Source: Pseudacidovorax sp. NFM-22
Lineage (GTDB): Bacteria; Pseudomonadota; Gammaproteobacteria; Burkholderiales; Burkholderiaceae_C
DNA: 64,000 bases
Assembly (NCBI RefSeq): GCF_021401245.1
Contig: NZ_JACBFY010000004.1
Coordinates: forward strand, 310,001 to 374,000
Direction of reading: 5' to 3'
Part shown: positions 8,806 through 17,481 of the stretch, one piece after another
Numbering within the stretch: the first letter of the stretch is position 1
Layout of the letters: the number at the start of each line of letters is the position of its first letter
Translations under genes and position numbers: made by a program
Notes under the pieces: model-generated
What the model saw: only the letters and a program-made list of their open reading frames with translations
The model's database searches: none
What the model was told of the DNA's origin: nothing

Positions 8806-9489
8806 ATGAGCCCCCGTCGCAGCGCCCCCCTCTCCTCGAGAAAGGAGCCCCAGCAGGCCCGCTCCGCCAACCTGGTGGCGGCGGTGCTCGAAGCGGCTGT
8901 TCAGGTTCTGGCCCAGGAAGGCGCACAGCGCTTCACCACGGCCCGCGTGGCAGAGAAGGCCGGCGTGAGCGTCGGCTCGCTCTATCAGTACTTCCCCAAC
9001 AAGGCGGCGATCCTGTTCCGGCTGCAGAGCGACGAGTGGCAGCGCACCACCACGCTGATGCGCGGCCTCCTGGAGGACGAATCCACGCCACCGCTGGCCC
9101 GGCTGCGGCGGCTGGTCCACGCCTTCATCCGCTCCGAATGCGAGGAGGCCGAGGTGCGCACGGCGCTCGCCGATGCGGCGCCGCTGTACCGCGATGCGCC
9201 CGAGGCCGGCTCGGCGCGGACGACCAGTGCCCAGGCCTTCCGCGTCTTCCTGAAGGCCGCATTGCCCGACACCTCCAGCGGCGTCCGCAGCCGGGCCAGC
9301 ACATTGATCCTCGACACGTTGAGCGGCGTGGGCAAGGCCTTCTCCGACCAGGCCCGCAAGCCGGCCGAGATCGAGGCCTATGCGGACGCGCTCGCCGACA
9401 TGTTTTGCGCGTATCTTGTGGGGCTGGGTGCGGCGCCGGAGCCCGCACCCCCGGCCCGCCGCCGGCGCGTTGCGCAAAGGCGCGGATGA
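8806..9489 (+). CDS. TetR-family transcriptional regulator
   Basis: The 227-residue protein has a TetR N-terminal helix-turn-helix at about 20-65 (AAVLEAAVQVLAQEGAQRFTTARVAEKAGVSVGSLYQYFPNKAAIL), followed by a helical ligand domain and a basic Arg-rich tail. The ATG at 8806 gives a normal 20-residue lead before the DNA-binding domain. It is divergent from the MFS exporter gene 56 bp away and probably represses it. An AraC-family gene follows 23 bp downstream on the same strand. Confidence 0.9.
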   Translation: MSPRRSAPLSSRKEPQQARSANLVAAVLEAAVQVLAQEGAQRFTTARVAEKAGVSVGSLYQYFPNKAAILFRLQSDEWQRTTTLMRGLLEDESTPPLARLRRLVHAFIRSECEEAEVRTALADAAPLYRDAPEAGSARTTSAQAFRVFLKAALPDTSSGVRSRASTLILDTLSGVGKAFSDQARKPAEIEAYADALADMFCAYLVGLGAAPEPAPPARRRRVAQRRG

Positions 9490-9512
9490 TCGAGAGCCAC
9501 TGCGGAGGTCCC

Positions 9513-10418
9513 ATGCACCCAGCCACTGCGCTGTCACTGCCCATGCCGCGCGATGCGCTCGGCTGCACCGCCAGCACGCTGGTGCATGACGAGGAGGTCG
9601 AGGCCGGCAGCGTCCGCGTCTATCGCAAGGCGGTGGCGAAGTCCCAGATCGGGCCGGTGGAGACGGCGCCCTCCGACCGGGGCCTGCTGCTGGGCATCTC
9701 GCTCGCGCCGGGGCACCGGCGCCGCATCCTGCATGGGCGCCATGCGAGTACGCACGACTTCGCCTGCGGCGCGATCTACCTGCGCGACTTCGGCGAGCGC
9801 TACCGCGCCGACATGAAGACCGGCTTCGACTTCCTGCTGGTGGAGTTTCCGCAGGCCGTGCTCCAGCAGGCCACCGAGCAGCCGGTGAGCCTCGGGGCGC
9901 TGCTGTCGGCCCCGCCGACCGGTGCGCACGACGCCGTGCTGCACCACCTGGCGCTGGCCCTGCTTCCGGCGCTCGGCCGGCCGCACGCCGGCACCGGCCT
10001 GTTCGTCGAGCAGGTCACGGCCGCCATGGCCGCGCATGTGGTGCTGCGCTATGGCGATGTGCGGCCGCCGGCCACGTCTCCGCGCCGCCGGCTGTCGGCC
10101 CTGCAGGAGGCGCGGGCCAAGGAGATGCTGTCCGTGCGTGCGGAGGGTCCCCACAGCGCCCAGGCCGTGGCCGACGCCTGCGGCCTGTCGCGCAGCTACT
10201 TTATCGAAGCCTTCCGCGAGACCACCGGCCAGACGCCGTACCAATGGGCGCAGGCCCAGCGCGTGGCGCGGGCCCAGGCCCTGCTGGCGCGAGCCGACCT
10301 GTCGCTGGCCGCCATCGCGCTGGCCTGCGGCTTCGCCGACCAGAGCCACTTCACCCGTGTCTTCACCCGGCACATGGGCCTGCCGCCGGGCGCCTGGCGG
10401 CGCGGGGCTGGGCACTGA
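9513..10418 (+). CDS. AraC-family transcriptional regulator
   Basis: The 301-residue protein has a C-terminal double helix-turn-helix of the AraC/XylS type at about 200-298 (VADACGLSRSYFIEAFRETTGQTPYQW and LAAIALACGFADQSHFTRVFTRHMGLPPGAWRR). The N-terminal 170 residues form an effector or dimerisation region with no clear cupin motif. The ATG at 9513 is chosen over 9486 because GGAGG sits at optimal spacing before it. It follows the tetR gene on the same strand. Its target is unknown; nearby exporter or hydrolase genes are candidates. Confidence 0.88.
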   Translation: MHPATALSLPMPRDALGCTASTLVHDEEVEAGSVRVYRKAVAKSQIGPVETAPSDRGLLLGISLAPGHRRRILHGRHASTHDFACGAIYLRDFGERYRADMKTGFDFLLVEFPQAVLQQATEQPVSLGALLSAPPTGAHDAVLHHLALALLPALGRPHAGTGLFVEQVTAAMAAHVVLRYGDVRPPATSPRRRLSALQEARAKEMLSVRAEGPHSAQAVADACGLSRSYFIEAFRETTGQTPYQWAQAQRVARAQALLARADLSLAAIALACGFADQSHFTRVFTRHMGLPPGAWRRGAGH

Positions 10419-10451
10419 GGCCCGCTGCCGCCGCCAGCTGCCGCTGCGCGC

Positions 10452-11276
10452 TCAGCCCTCGATCAGCGCGAGCAGGTCGGCGTTGACCTGGTCCTTGTGC
10501 GTGGTGCAGGTGGCGTGGGGCGCACCGGGGTAGACCTTGAGCGTGGCGCCCTTGATCATCTGCGCCGCCAGCTTGCCCGTGCCCTCGATGGGCACGACCT
10601 GGTCGTCGTCGCCATGGATGACCAGGGTGGGCACGTCGATCTTCGCCATGTCGGCGCGGAAGTCCGTCCCCGAGAACGCGGTCACGCAGTCCAGCGTGCC
10701 CTTGATGGAGGCCTGCAGTGCGATCTGCAGCGTCTGCTTGAAGATGCCCTGCGACACCGGCGTGGCCCCCGGCCGGTTGGTACCGTAGAAGATGGCGCTG
10801 AAGTCGTCCAGGAACTGCGGCCGGTCTGCCATCAGCCCGGCGCGCAGGCCCTCGAACATGGCGGGTTCGGGCCCGTCCGGATGGTCCGCCGTCTTCACGA
10901 ACAGTGGCGTCACCGCGCTGACCAGCGCCAGCCGGGCCACGCGGCTGCTGCCATGGCGGGCGATGTAGCGCGTCACGTCGCCGCCGCCCATCGAAAAGCC
11001 CACCAGCACCACGTCCTTCAGGTCCAGGGCTTCGATCAGTTCCGAGATGTCGTCGGCGAAGGTGTCGTAGTCGTAGCCGGTCCAGGGCTGGCCGGAGCGG
11101 CCGAAGCCGCGGCGGTCGAAGGCGACGGTGCGGTAGCCGCGCTCGGCGAAGAACATCATCTGCGCGTCCCACATGTCGGCGCTCAGCGGCCAGCCGTGGC
11201 TGAACAGGATGGGCTGGCCGCTGCCCCAGTCCTTGTAGTAGAGGTCGGTTCCGTCGCGCAGGGTGAGGAAGCTCAT
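10452..11276 (-). CDS. Alpha/beta hydrolase (non-haem chloroperoxidase-like esterase)
   Basis: The 274-residue protein has an alpha/beta-hydrolase fold: the oxyanion segment SHGWPLSADMWD near 26-37, the nucleophile elbow GFSMGG with S95, the acid in HGDDDQVVP and the histidine in GAPHAT. These match the cofactor-free haloperoxidase/arylesterase group. The ATG at 11276 directly precedes the usual SFLTLRDGTDLYYKDWG start. It is the last gene of a minus-strand operon that starts with an isochorismatase-like hydrolase. Perhydrolase or esterase activity is known for the family; the physiological substrate is unknown. Confidence 0.9.
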   Translation of the reverse strand: MSFLTLRDGTDLYYKDWGSGQPILFSHGWPLSADMWDAQMMFFAERGYRTVAFDRRGFGRSGQPWTGYDYDTFADDISELIEALDLKDVVLVGFSMGGGDVTRYIARHGSSRVARLALVSAVTPLFVKTADHPDGPEPAMFEGLRAGLMADRPQFLDDFSAIFYGTNRPGATPVSQGIFKQTLQIALQASIKGTLDCVTAFSGTDFRADMAKIDVPTLVIHGDDDQVVPIEGTGKLAAQMIKGATLKVYPGAPHATCTTHKDQVNADLLALIEG

Positions 11277-11335
11277 GCAAATCTCCAGGGGTTGAGGAAG
11301 ACAGGGATGGGGAAAGGGAAAAGGGGCAGAGGAGG

Positions 11336-12919
11336 TCAGAGCGCCAGGAAGTGGTGGACCTCGGGCTGGCCCGGGCCGATGTGGTAGCGGACCACCTCGC
11401 CCTGGAGGTCCGCATCGGCCTGGGACACGCGGTGGTGCTGGCGCAGGTGCTCGGCCCAGGACTCGACCATGAACCATTCGACGATGCGCTGCGGATCGGC
11501 CGTGTGCTCGTGCAGGCCCCAGGCATAGGCGCCGTCGCGGCGGCGCTCGGGCGCCAGGCGCCGCACGGCGGCGAGGAAGGCCGGCCGGTCTTCGGCGCGG
11601 ATGCGGTACTCGATCTGGATCATCACGGGGCCGCGGTCATGGGCCACGGGCTCGGCCAGCAGCGGCTCCGGCCAGTGGCGCGAGGCCTGCAGGTCCGCGT
11701 CGCCCGTGGGCAGCCGCACACGATGGAACAGGAGCGCCACCGCCAGCAGGCCCAGCGCCGCGGCGGCGAGCGCGCCGCGCACGCCGATCTGCTGTGCCAC
11801 CAGGCCCCAGCCCAGGCTGCCGGCAGCCATGGCACCGTTGAAGACCGTCAGGTAGACGGCGAGGCCGCGGCCGCGGACCCAGTTGGGCAGCACGGCCTGG
11901 GCCACGCCGTTGAGCGTGGTCAGGGCGGTGATCCAGCCCATGCCGAGCACCAGCAGCAACAGCACGGCCAGCCACTGCGGCGGGGCCAGCACCAGCGCAC
12001 CCAGCACGCCCGCCGTCAGCACCGAGGCCAGCAGCACCAGGCCGTCCGCATCCAGTCGCCCGCGCAGCCTGGGCATGACGAGTGCGCCGACGATGGCGCC
12101 CGCGCCGACGGCGCCCATGAGCACGCCGTAGAAGCCGGCCGTGCCCTGCAGCATCTGCCGCGCGACCAGCGGCAGCAGCGCCCAGGCCGCGCTCGCGAAG
12201 AGGAAGAACACCGCCGCGCGCACCAGTACCACGTGCAGCTCGCGGCTGGCGCGCGCGTAGCGCAGGCCGGCGCGGAAGGCGCCGAGGAAGTTCTCGGACA
12301 GGCCCTCGTCCGCCGCGGGCGCCGGCCGGCGCCACCACAGCAGCGCAGCGATGACGAAGACATAGCTCAGCACGTCCGCGCCGTAGGTCATGGCCGCGCC
12401 GAAGCTGGCCAGGAGCAGGCCGCCGACGGCCGGACCGACGGCGCGGGCGATGTTCACGCCCAGCGAGTTGAGCGCCACCGCGTTCTTGAGCTGCGCGCGC
12501 GGTACCAGTTCGGGCACGATGGACTGCCAGGTCGGCCCCATCAGCGCGGCGCCCACGCCGCCCACGAAGGTCAGCACGATCAGCAGTTCCACCGTCAGCG
12601 CGCCGCTGCGGGAGAGCAGCAGCAGCGCCGCGCTCACGCCCGCCAGCAGCAGCTGCACGGCGATGAGGAAGCGCCGGCGGTCCAGGATGTCCGACAGCAC
12701 CCCGGCCGGGATGGCCAGCAGGAAGACCGGCAGCGTCGCCGCGGTCTGGATCAGCGCGACGGCCGTGGGGCTGGGCGACAGGTCGGTGACCAGCCAGCCG
12801 CTGGCCACGTCACGCATGAAGCTGCCGATGTTGCCCAGAACCGTGGCGCACCACAGCACGGCGAACACCGGCAGGCGCAGGGGCGCGAAGCTGCCGCCTT
12901 CCTTGGCCGCCTCAGCCAT
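11336..12919 (-). CDS. MFS transporter of the MFS_3 (transmembrane secretion effector) type
   Basis: The 527-residue protein has a 12-segment MFS core (residues about 10-410) and a soluble C-terminal region of about 110 residues (from PVMIQIEYRIRAEDRPAFLAAVRRL) that resembles a ferredoxin-like antibiotic-monooxygenase fold. This extended layout is typical of the MFS_3 family. The start codon at 12919 overlaps the end of the doxX-like gene by 8 bp, which indicates translational coupling. It sits in an operon with an amidohydrolase and two hydrolases. The substrate is unknown; export of a small organic compound is likely. Confidence 0.87.
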   Translation of the reverse strand: MAEAAKEGGSFAPLRLPVFAVLWCATVLGNIGSFMRDVASGWLVTDLSPSPTAVALIQTAATLPVFLLAIPAGVLSDILDRRRFLIAVQLLLAGVSAALLLLSRSGALTVELLIVLTFVGGVGAALMGPTWQSIVPELVPRAQLKNAVALNSLGVNIARAVGPAVGGLLLASFGAAMTYGADVLSYVFVIAALLWWRRPAPAADEGLSENFLGAFRAGLRYARASRELHVVLVRAAVFFLFASAAWALLPLVARQMLQGTAGFYGVLMGAVGAGAIVGALVMPRLRGRLDADGLVLLASVLTAGVLGALVLAPPQWLAVLLLLVLGMGWITALTTLNGVAQAVLPNWVRGRGLAVYLTVFNGAMAAGSLGWGLVAQQIGVRGALAAAALGLLAVALLFHRVRLPTGDADLQASRHWPEPLLAEPVAHDRGPVMIQIEYRIRAEDRPAFLAAVRRLAPERRRDGAYAWGLHEHTADPQRIVEWFMVESWAEHLRQHHRVSQADADLQGEVVRYHIGPGQPEVHHFLAL

Positions 12920-13307
12920 GCCGCCGTTCCCGCCCGTCGAGCCAGGCCACCAGCAGGAAGCCGCCGACCAGACCCAGGTGCTCGAAGAAGGCATTGGCCG
13001 CCATGAAACGCTGCGGCTGGGGCATTTCCCAGAAGCGCAGCGCGACCAGGGTGGCGCCCAGCGTGAAGGCCGCCAGCACCAGCGCCCCCAGCCAGCGCAG
13101 CCGCCCACTGATGACCAGGGCCGAGGCGCCGAGTTCGAGCACGATCACGGCCAGCGCCATCGGCGCGGCCGGCGCGATGCCGAAGTGCTGCATCTCGGCC
13201 ACGGCACCCGCGAAGTCGAAGGCCTTGACCAGGCCGCCTTGCAGGTAGGCCGCGCACAGCAGCAGCAGGCACAGCCGCCGCACCCAGGGAGAAAGCGTCC
13301 AGCCCAT
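12912..13307 (-). CDS. DoxX-family small membrane protein
   Basis: The 131-residue protein has four predicted membrane helices and the DoxX pattern, with GGLVKAFDFAGAVAEMQHFGI near 25-45 and RFMAANAFFEHLGLVGGFLLVA near the end. Its ATG overlaps the amidohydrolase stop by one base, and its own stop overlaps the MFS_3 start. It is clearly part of the same operon. DoxX proteins are often found in thiol or oxidative-stress related membrane complexes, but no specific role can be assigned here. Confidence 0.85.
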   Translation of the reverse strand: MGWTLSPWVRRLCLLLLCAAYLQGGLVKAFDFAGAVAEMQHFGIAPAAPMALAVIVLELGASALVISGRLRWLGALVLAAFTLGATLVALRFWEMPQPQRFMAANAFFEHLGLVGGFLLVAWLDGRERRHG

Positions 13308-15199
13308 CAGACCGCCCAGCAGGCGCAGCCCAGTGCGCCCCAGAAGCTCTTGAGGTCGCCCACCGGCAGCCGGCTGCCCCAGGCGCTGGCATGCGCATGG
13401 CCATGGACGTTGCAGGCGCTCGCGCAGCCGCAGGACGCGGCCGCCTGCCGCAGGGTGGCCTGCAGCGGTGCGCCCTCCTGCGCGCCCCAGGCGCCGTAGC
13501 CGCCATAGCGGCGCACCGGCGACCAGTCGGGCATGGCGGGCGGCGGGCCGCCCTCGTCCAGCGTGGCGAAGGGGCCCGCGCCGTAGACCACCTTGCCGCC
13601 CACCACCGTGAGCAGCGCGCTGGTGCCGGCGATATCGGACTCGGGGCAGGCGAAGAAGTCGCGGTCCGGCACGATCAGGTCGGCGAACTGGCCGGCCTCG
13701 ATGCGGCCCTTGCGGCCTTCTTCGTTCGAGAACCAGGTGACCTTCTCGGTCCACATGCGCAGGGCGGTCTCGCGGTCGAGCAGGTTGCGCTGCGGCGTGA
13801 TCTGCAGCCCGCCCACGGTGCGGCCAGTGATCAGCCACGACAGCGAGACCCACGGGTTGTAAGAGGCCACGCGCGTGGCGTCGGTGCCGGCCGAGACATG
13901 GATGCCCTTCTCCAGCATGCGCTTGACCGGCGGTGTGGCCTCGGCCGCGGCGGCGCCGTAGCGCTCGACGAAGTATTCGCCCTGGTAGGCCATGCGGTGC
14001 TGCACGGCCACGCCGCCGCCCAGCGCCGCGATGCGGTCGATGGAGCGCTCCGAGATCGTCTCGGCATGGTCGAAGAACCAGTTGAGGCCGGCCAGCGGCG
14101 TGTCACGGTCCACCTTCTCGAACACGTCCAGCGCGCGGGCGATGGTCTCGTCGTAGGTGGCATGCAGGCGCCAGGGCCAGCGGTTCTGGGCCAGCACGCG
14201 CACCACTTCTTCCAGCTCGCCTTCCATCTCGGGGCCCATGTCGGGCCGCGGCTGGCGGAAGTCCTCGAAGTCGGCGGCCGAAAACACCAGCATCTCGCCG
14301 GCGCCGTTGTGGCGGAAGTAGTCGTCGCCCTGCTTGTAGGTCGAGGTGGCCGTCCAGTTCAGGAAGTCCTGCTTCTCCTGCTTGGGCTTCTGCGTGAAGA
14401 GGTTGTAGGCCAGGCGTATCGTGAGCTGGCCGGCATCCGCCAGCTGCTGGATGACCTGGTAGTCCTCCGGGTAGTTCTGGAAGCCGCCGCCCGCGTCGAT
14501 GGCGCCGGTCACGCCCAGCCGGTTGAGCTCGCGCATGAAGTGCCGCGTGGAGTTGAGCTGGTACTCGGGCGGCAGCTTCGGCCCCTTGGCCAGCGTGGCG
14601 TAGAGGATGGCCGCATTGGGCTTGGCCAGCAGCAGGCCGGTGGGGTTGCCGGCGGCGTCGCGCACGATCTCGCCGCCGGGCGGCGCGGGCGTGTCCTTGC
14701 CGTAGCCCACGGCCCGCAGCGCGGCGCCGTTGAGCAGGGCGCGGTCGTACAGATGCAGGATGAAGACCGGCGTGTCGGGCGCGGCGGCATTGAGCTCGTC
14801 GATGGTGGGCAGGCGCTTCTCGTCGAACTGGTGCTCGGTGAAGCCGCCGACCACGCGCACCCACTGCGGTGCCGGCGTGATGGCCACCTGCTGGCGCAGC
14901 ATGGCCATGGCGTCGGCCAGGCTGCGCACGCCGTCCCAGCGCAACTCCAGGTTGAAGTTCAGGCCGCCGCGGATGATGTGCAGGTGGTTGTCGATCAGGC
15001 CCGGCAGCACGGCGCGGCCCTGCAGGTCGACCACGCGGGTGGTGGGGCCGGCCAGCGGCAGCACGTCCTCGCGCCGGCCCACGCGCAGGAAGCGGCCGTC
15101 GCGGATGGCGACCGCGTCGGCCACGGGATTGGCGCGGTCCAGCGTCGTGAAGCGGCCGTTGTGAAGGATGAGGTCGGGAGGCAGGGTGTCGTCGGCCAT
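13307..15199 (-). CDS. Amidohydrolase family protein (YtcJ-like)
   Basis: The 630-residue protein has the amidohydrolase composite domain: an N-terminal beta segment (LILHNGRFTTLDRANPVADAVAIRDG), a metal-binding HxH in DNHLHI near 85, later histidines in LHATYDE and FDHAE, and the aspartate in SAGTDATRV. The C terminus returns to the beta-sandwich and ends in a Cys/His-rich tail (CGCASACNVHGHAHA), which could bind metal and is unusual. The ATG at 15199 starts just before the beta segment. It shares an operon with the DoxX and MFS_3 genes. The substrate is unknown. Confidence 0.88.
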   Translation of the reverse strand: MADDTLPPDLILHNGRFTTLDRANPVADAVAIRDGRFLRVGRREDVLPLAGPTTRVVDLQGRAVLPGLIDNHLHIIRGGLNFNLELRWDGVRSLADAMAMLRQQVAITPAPQWVRVVGGFTEHQFDEKRLPTIDELNAAAPDTPVFILHLYDRALLNGAALRAVGYGKDTPAPPGGEIVRDAAGNPTGLLLAKPNAAILYATLAKGPKLPPEYQLNSTRHFMRELNRLGVTGAIDAGGGFQNYPEDYQVIQQLADAGQLTIRLAYNLFTQKPKQEKQDFLNWTATSTYKQGDDYFRHNGAGEMLVFSAADFEDFRQPRPDMGPEMEGELEEVVRVLAQNRWPWRLHATYDETIARALDVFEKVDRDTPLAGLNWFFDHAETISERSIDRIAALGGGVAVQHRMAYQGEYFVERYGAAAAEATPPVKRMLEKGIHVSAGTDATRVASYNPWVSLSWLITGRTVGGLQITPQRNLLDRETALRMWTEKVTWFSNEEGRKGRIEAGQFADLIVPDRDFFACPESDIAGTSALLTVVGGKVVYGAGPFATLDEGGPPPAMPDWSPVRRYGGYGAWGAQEGAPLQATLRQAAASCGCASACNVHGHAHASAWGSRLPVGDLKSFWGALGCACWAV

Positions 15200-15248
15200 G
15201 GGGTCTTCCGTGAAGTGGCGCTGGGCGGGAGCGGTGGGGTGCCGCCGG

Positions 15249-15521
15249 TCAGGCCGGGTCGTGGGGCTGGGGCGGCTCGGCCTTGGCGCACTGGGGCAGC
15301 TTGCCGAAGACGTGCGGCTTGACCTGGTGCTGCAGCCAGGACGTCGACACCGCATCGGGGCGGATCCAGCCGCGGATGAGCGGCGGGATCTGCTCGCCCA
15401 CCAGGATGCCCAGCAAGCCCACCAGCGCGATGACGGGCGGTGCGGGCGAGCGCACCTGCACCAGGGCATAGATCACGCCGACCAGGACGCCGACGGCAAG
15501 CGAGAGCAGGTAGGGCTTCAT
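15249..15521 (-). CDS. XapX-domain (DUF1427) small membrane protein
   Basis: The 90-residue protein begins MKPYLLSLAVGVLVGVIYAL and contains VIALVGLLGILVGEQIPPL, the two-helix pattern of XapX-domain proteins. The soluble tail ends in a proline-rich stretch. The ATG at 15521 starts at the first membrane helix. It lies between the isochorismatase-like gene (16 bp upstream) and the amidohydrolase gene, both on the same strand. XapX proteins recur next to amidohydrolase/isochorismatase genes in proteobacteria; their function is not established. Confidence 0.85.
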   Translation of the reverse strand: MKPYLLSLAVGVLVGVIYALVQVRSPAPPVIALVGLLGILVGEQIPPLIRGWIRPDAVSTSWLQHQVKPHVFGKLPQCAKAEPPQPHDPA

Positions 15522-15537
15522 CGTGTGTGCGCCCGGC

Positions 15538-16191
15538 TCAGCCTTCGTGGGCGCCGAACATGGCGCGGGCATAGTCGATGCCCAGGCCGTAGGCACCGGC
15601 GAAGCGCCGGGCGATGCCGGTGGTCATGTCGTAGGTCTCGCCGCGTGCCCAGTCGCGCTGGAGTTCGAGCAGGTACTGCACGGCGGTCATGGGCCGTGCG
15701 CCGGCCTGCACCATGCGCTGCATGGCGCGCTCGTGCGCCTCGGCCGAGACATCGCCGCAGGCATCGGCGATCACGTAGACCTCGAAGCCCTGCGCCAGGG
15801 CCGACAGCGCGGGGCCGACGATGCACACGCTGGTCCACAGGCCGGCCAGCACGATGCGGGGCTTGCCGATGGCGTTCACGCGGGCGATCACGGCCGCGTC
15901 TTCCCAGGTGTTCATCGAGGTGCGGTCCAGCATCGGCTGGCCGGCGAAGGCCTCGGTGATTTCGCTGAACATGGGGCCGGAGAAGCTCTTCTCGGCCACC
16001 GTGGTCAGGATCGTCGAGACGCCGAAGCCCGCCGCCGCGCGCGACACCAGGGCCGCATGGTTGCGCAGCGTGGCGGCGTCGATGGAATGCGTGGCGAAGG
16101 CCATCTGCGACTGGAAGTCGATCAGGATCAGCGTGTGGTCCTGCGGGTTGAGCAGGGTGGGGCCAGGGGTGGCGGTGGCTTGGAGGGGCAT
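15538..16191 (-). CDS. Isochorismatase-family hydrolase (YcaC-like)
   Basis: The 217-residue cysteine hydrolase has the general acid D25 in LILIDFQSQM and nucleophile C123 in GLWTSVCIVGPAL, with the cis-peptide region before it. The best match in style is the YcaC group of octameric hydrolases of unknown substrate. The ATG at 16191 precedes a short linker and the first strand. It is the first gene of the minus-strand operon and is divergent from a LysR-family gene. Carbamate, amide or isochorismate-type substrates are possible. Confidence 0.88.
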   Translation of the reverse strand: MPLQATATPGPTLLNPQDHTLILIDFQSQMAFATHSIDAATLRNHAALVSRAAAGFGVSTILTTVAEKSFSGPMFSEITEAFAGQPMLDRTSMNTWEDAAVIARVNAIGKPRIVLAGLWTSVCIVGPALSALAQGFEVYVIADACGDVSAEAHERAMQRMVQAGARPMTAVQYLLELQRDWARGETYDMTTGIARRFAGAYGLGIDYARAMFGAHEG

Positions 16192-16494
16192 GGTGAACTC
16201 CTGTTCTTGAGCTGAGGAATCGGGCCGGATGCTCGGCGGCGCAACGGCACTTGTCTTGTCGATTGGTCTGGCGTTTTGCACGTTTGCCGGGCGCGGATGC
16301 GCGCCAGGCCGACCGAGGACGCGGTGGGCGCCATCGAAATCCTTCATCGATGGATCGCCGGTCCACGCCTGGCCGCCGTGCTTGTGAAACCGAGGCGTTG
16401 AAGGAATCATCGGCGGCCCGTCCGGGCCTGTTGGCGAGTTTTTCCGTTCGCCAGCATCGAAGTTTTCGATGATCTGCCCTACCCAAGGATCGCC
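16192..16494. promoter_or_regulatory. Divergent control region between the hydrolase operon and lysR
   Basis: This 303-bp gap contains no supportable gene. A perfect palindrome, CATCGAA-N3-TTCGATG, occupies 16455-16471, 24 bp before the lysR start. CATCGAA recurs at 16331-16337, next to an ATCGAT segment. These are candidate LysR binding sites for autoregulation and for activation of the divergent operon. No confident -35/-10 pair was identified. Confidence 0.5.
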
Positions 16495-17403
16495 ATGCTC
16501 AAGCTCACCCTCGAGGCCATCGAACTGGTCGACGCCATCGACCGCCATGGCTCCTTCGCCGCCGCCGCCACGCGGCTGAACCGGGTGCCGTCCACCGTCT
16601 CCTATGCCGTGGCCCGGCTGGAGGAGCAGCTGGGCCTGCGCCTCTTCGAACGGCAGGGCCCGCGCGTCGAACTCAGTGCCGCAGGCCGCGAGATGCTGGA
16701 CGAGGGCCGCTGGCTGCTCGGCGCGGCGGCCACGCTGGAATCGCGCATGCGGCAGGTGGCCACGGGCTATGAATCCGAGCTGCGGCTGGTGCACGACTCG
16801 CTGATCCCGACCGAGGCGCTGATCGACGACCTGCGCGACTTCGAGGCCCTGCGCTGCGGCACCCGCCTGCGGCTGGGCTGCGAGGCCCTGTCGGGCAGCT
16901 GGGAAGCCTTGCGCGATGGCCGGGCCGACCTCGTCATCGCCGCGGGCGAGGGGCCGGCCGGCGGGGGCTACCAGGTGCATCCGGTGGGGGCGCTGGACTT
17001 CGTCTTCTGCGTGGCGCCGCAGCATCCGCTGGCGCGTGCCAGGCCGCCGCTGCGCCGGGCCGACCTGGTGGCGCACAACGCCGTCGTGGTGGGCGACACC
17101 GCCCGCTCGCTGTCGGACCGAACGGTGGGCCTGATGGCGGGGCAGCCGCGCATCACCGTGCCCTCCATGACGGCCAAGATCGCCTGCCAGCGCAGCGGCC
17201 TGGGCCACGGCTTCCTGCCGCGGGCCTGCGTGGAGGCCGACCTGGCACGCGGCAGCCTGGTGGCGCTGGAGATCGAGGAGGCCCGGCCGCCCGAGGTCTT
17301 CTACCTGGCGTGGAAGACCGGCGCCGAGGGCCGCGCCCTGCAGTGGTGGCGCGAGCGGCTGCGACGCCCGCTCGTACCGGCGCTGCTGCCGCGCAGTGTG
17401 TGA
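16495..17403 (+). CDS. LysR-family transcriptional regulator
   Basis: The 302-residue protein has an N-terminal LysR helix-turn-helix (residues about 5-65; FAAAATRLNRVPSTVSYAVARLEEQLGLRLFERQG) and a periplasmic-binding-protein-like effector domain. It is divergent from the isochorismatase-like operon, so it probably controls it, with the CATCGAA palindrome at 16455-16471 as a likely site. The FMN reductase gene follows 78 bp downstream and may also be a target. The inducer is unknown. Confidence 0.92.
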   Translation: MLKLTLEAIELVDAIDRHGSFAAAATRLNRVPSTVSYAVARLEEQLGLRLFERQGPRVELSAAGREMLDEGRWLLGAAATLESRMRQVATGYESELRLVHDSLIPTEALIDDLRDFEALRCGTRLRLGCEALSGSWEALRDGRADLVIAAGEGPAGGGYQVHPVGALDFVFCVAPQHPLARARPPLRRADLVAHNAVVVGDTARSLSDRTVGLMAGQPRITVPSMTAKIACQRSGLGHGFLPRACVEADLARGSLVALEIEEARPPEVFYLAWKTGAEGRALQWWRERLRRPLVPALLPRSV

Positions 17404-17481
17404 TCCGACCCGGCCCCTTGGCGCTTCGGGGCCACTCCGATCACGGATGATCGGGGCCCCACACCGGAACAAGGCGTACGC

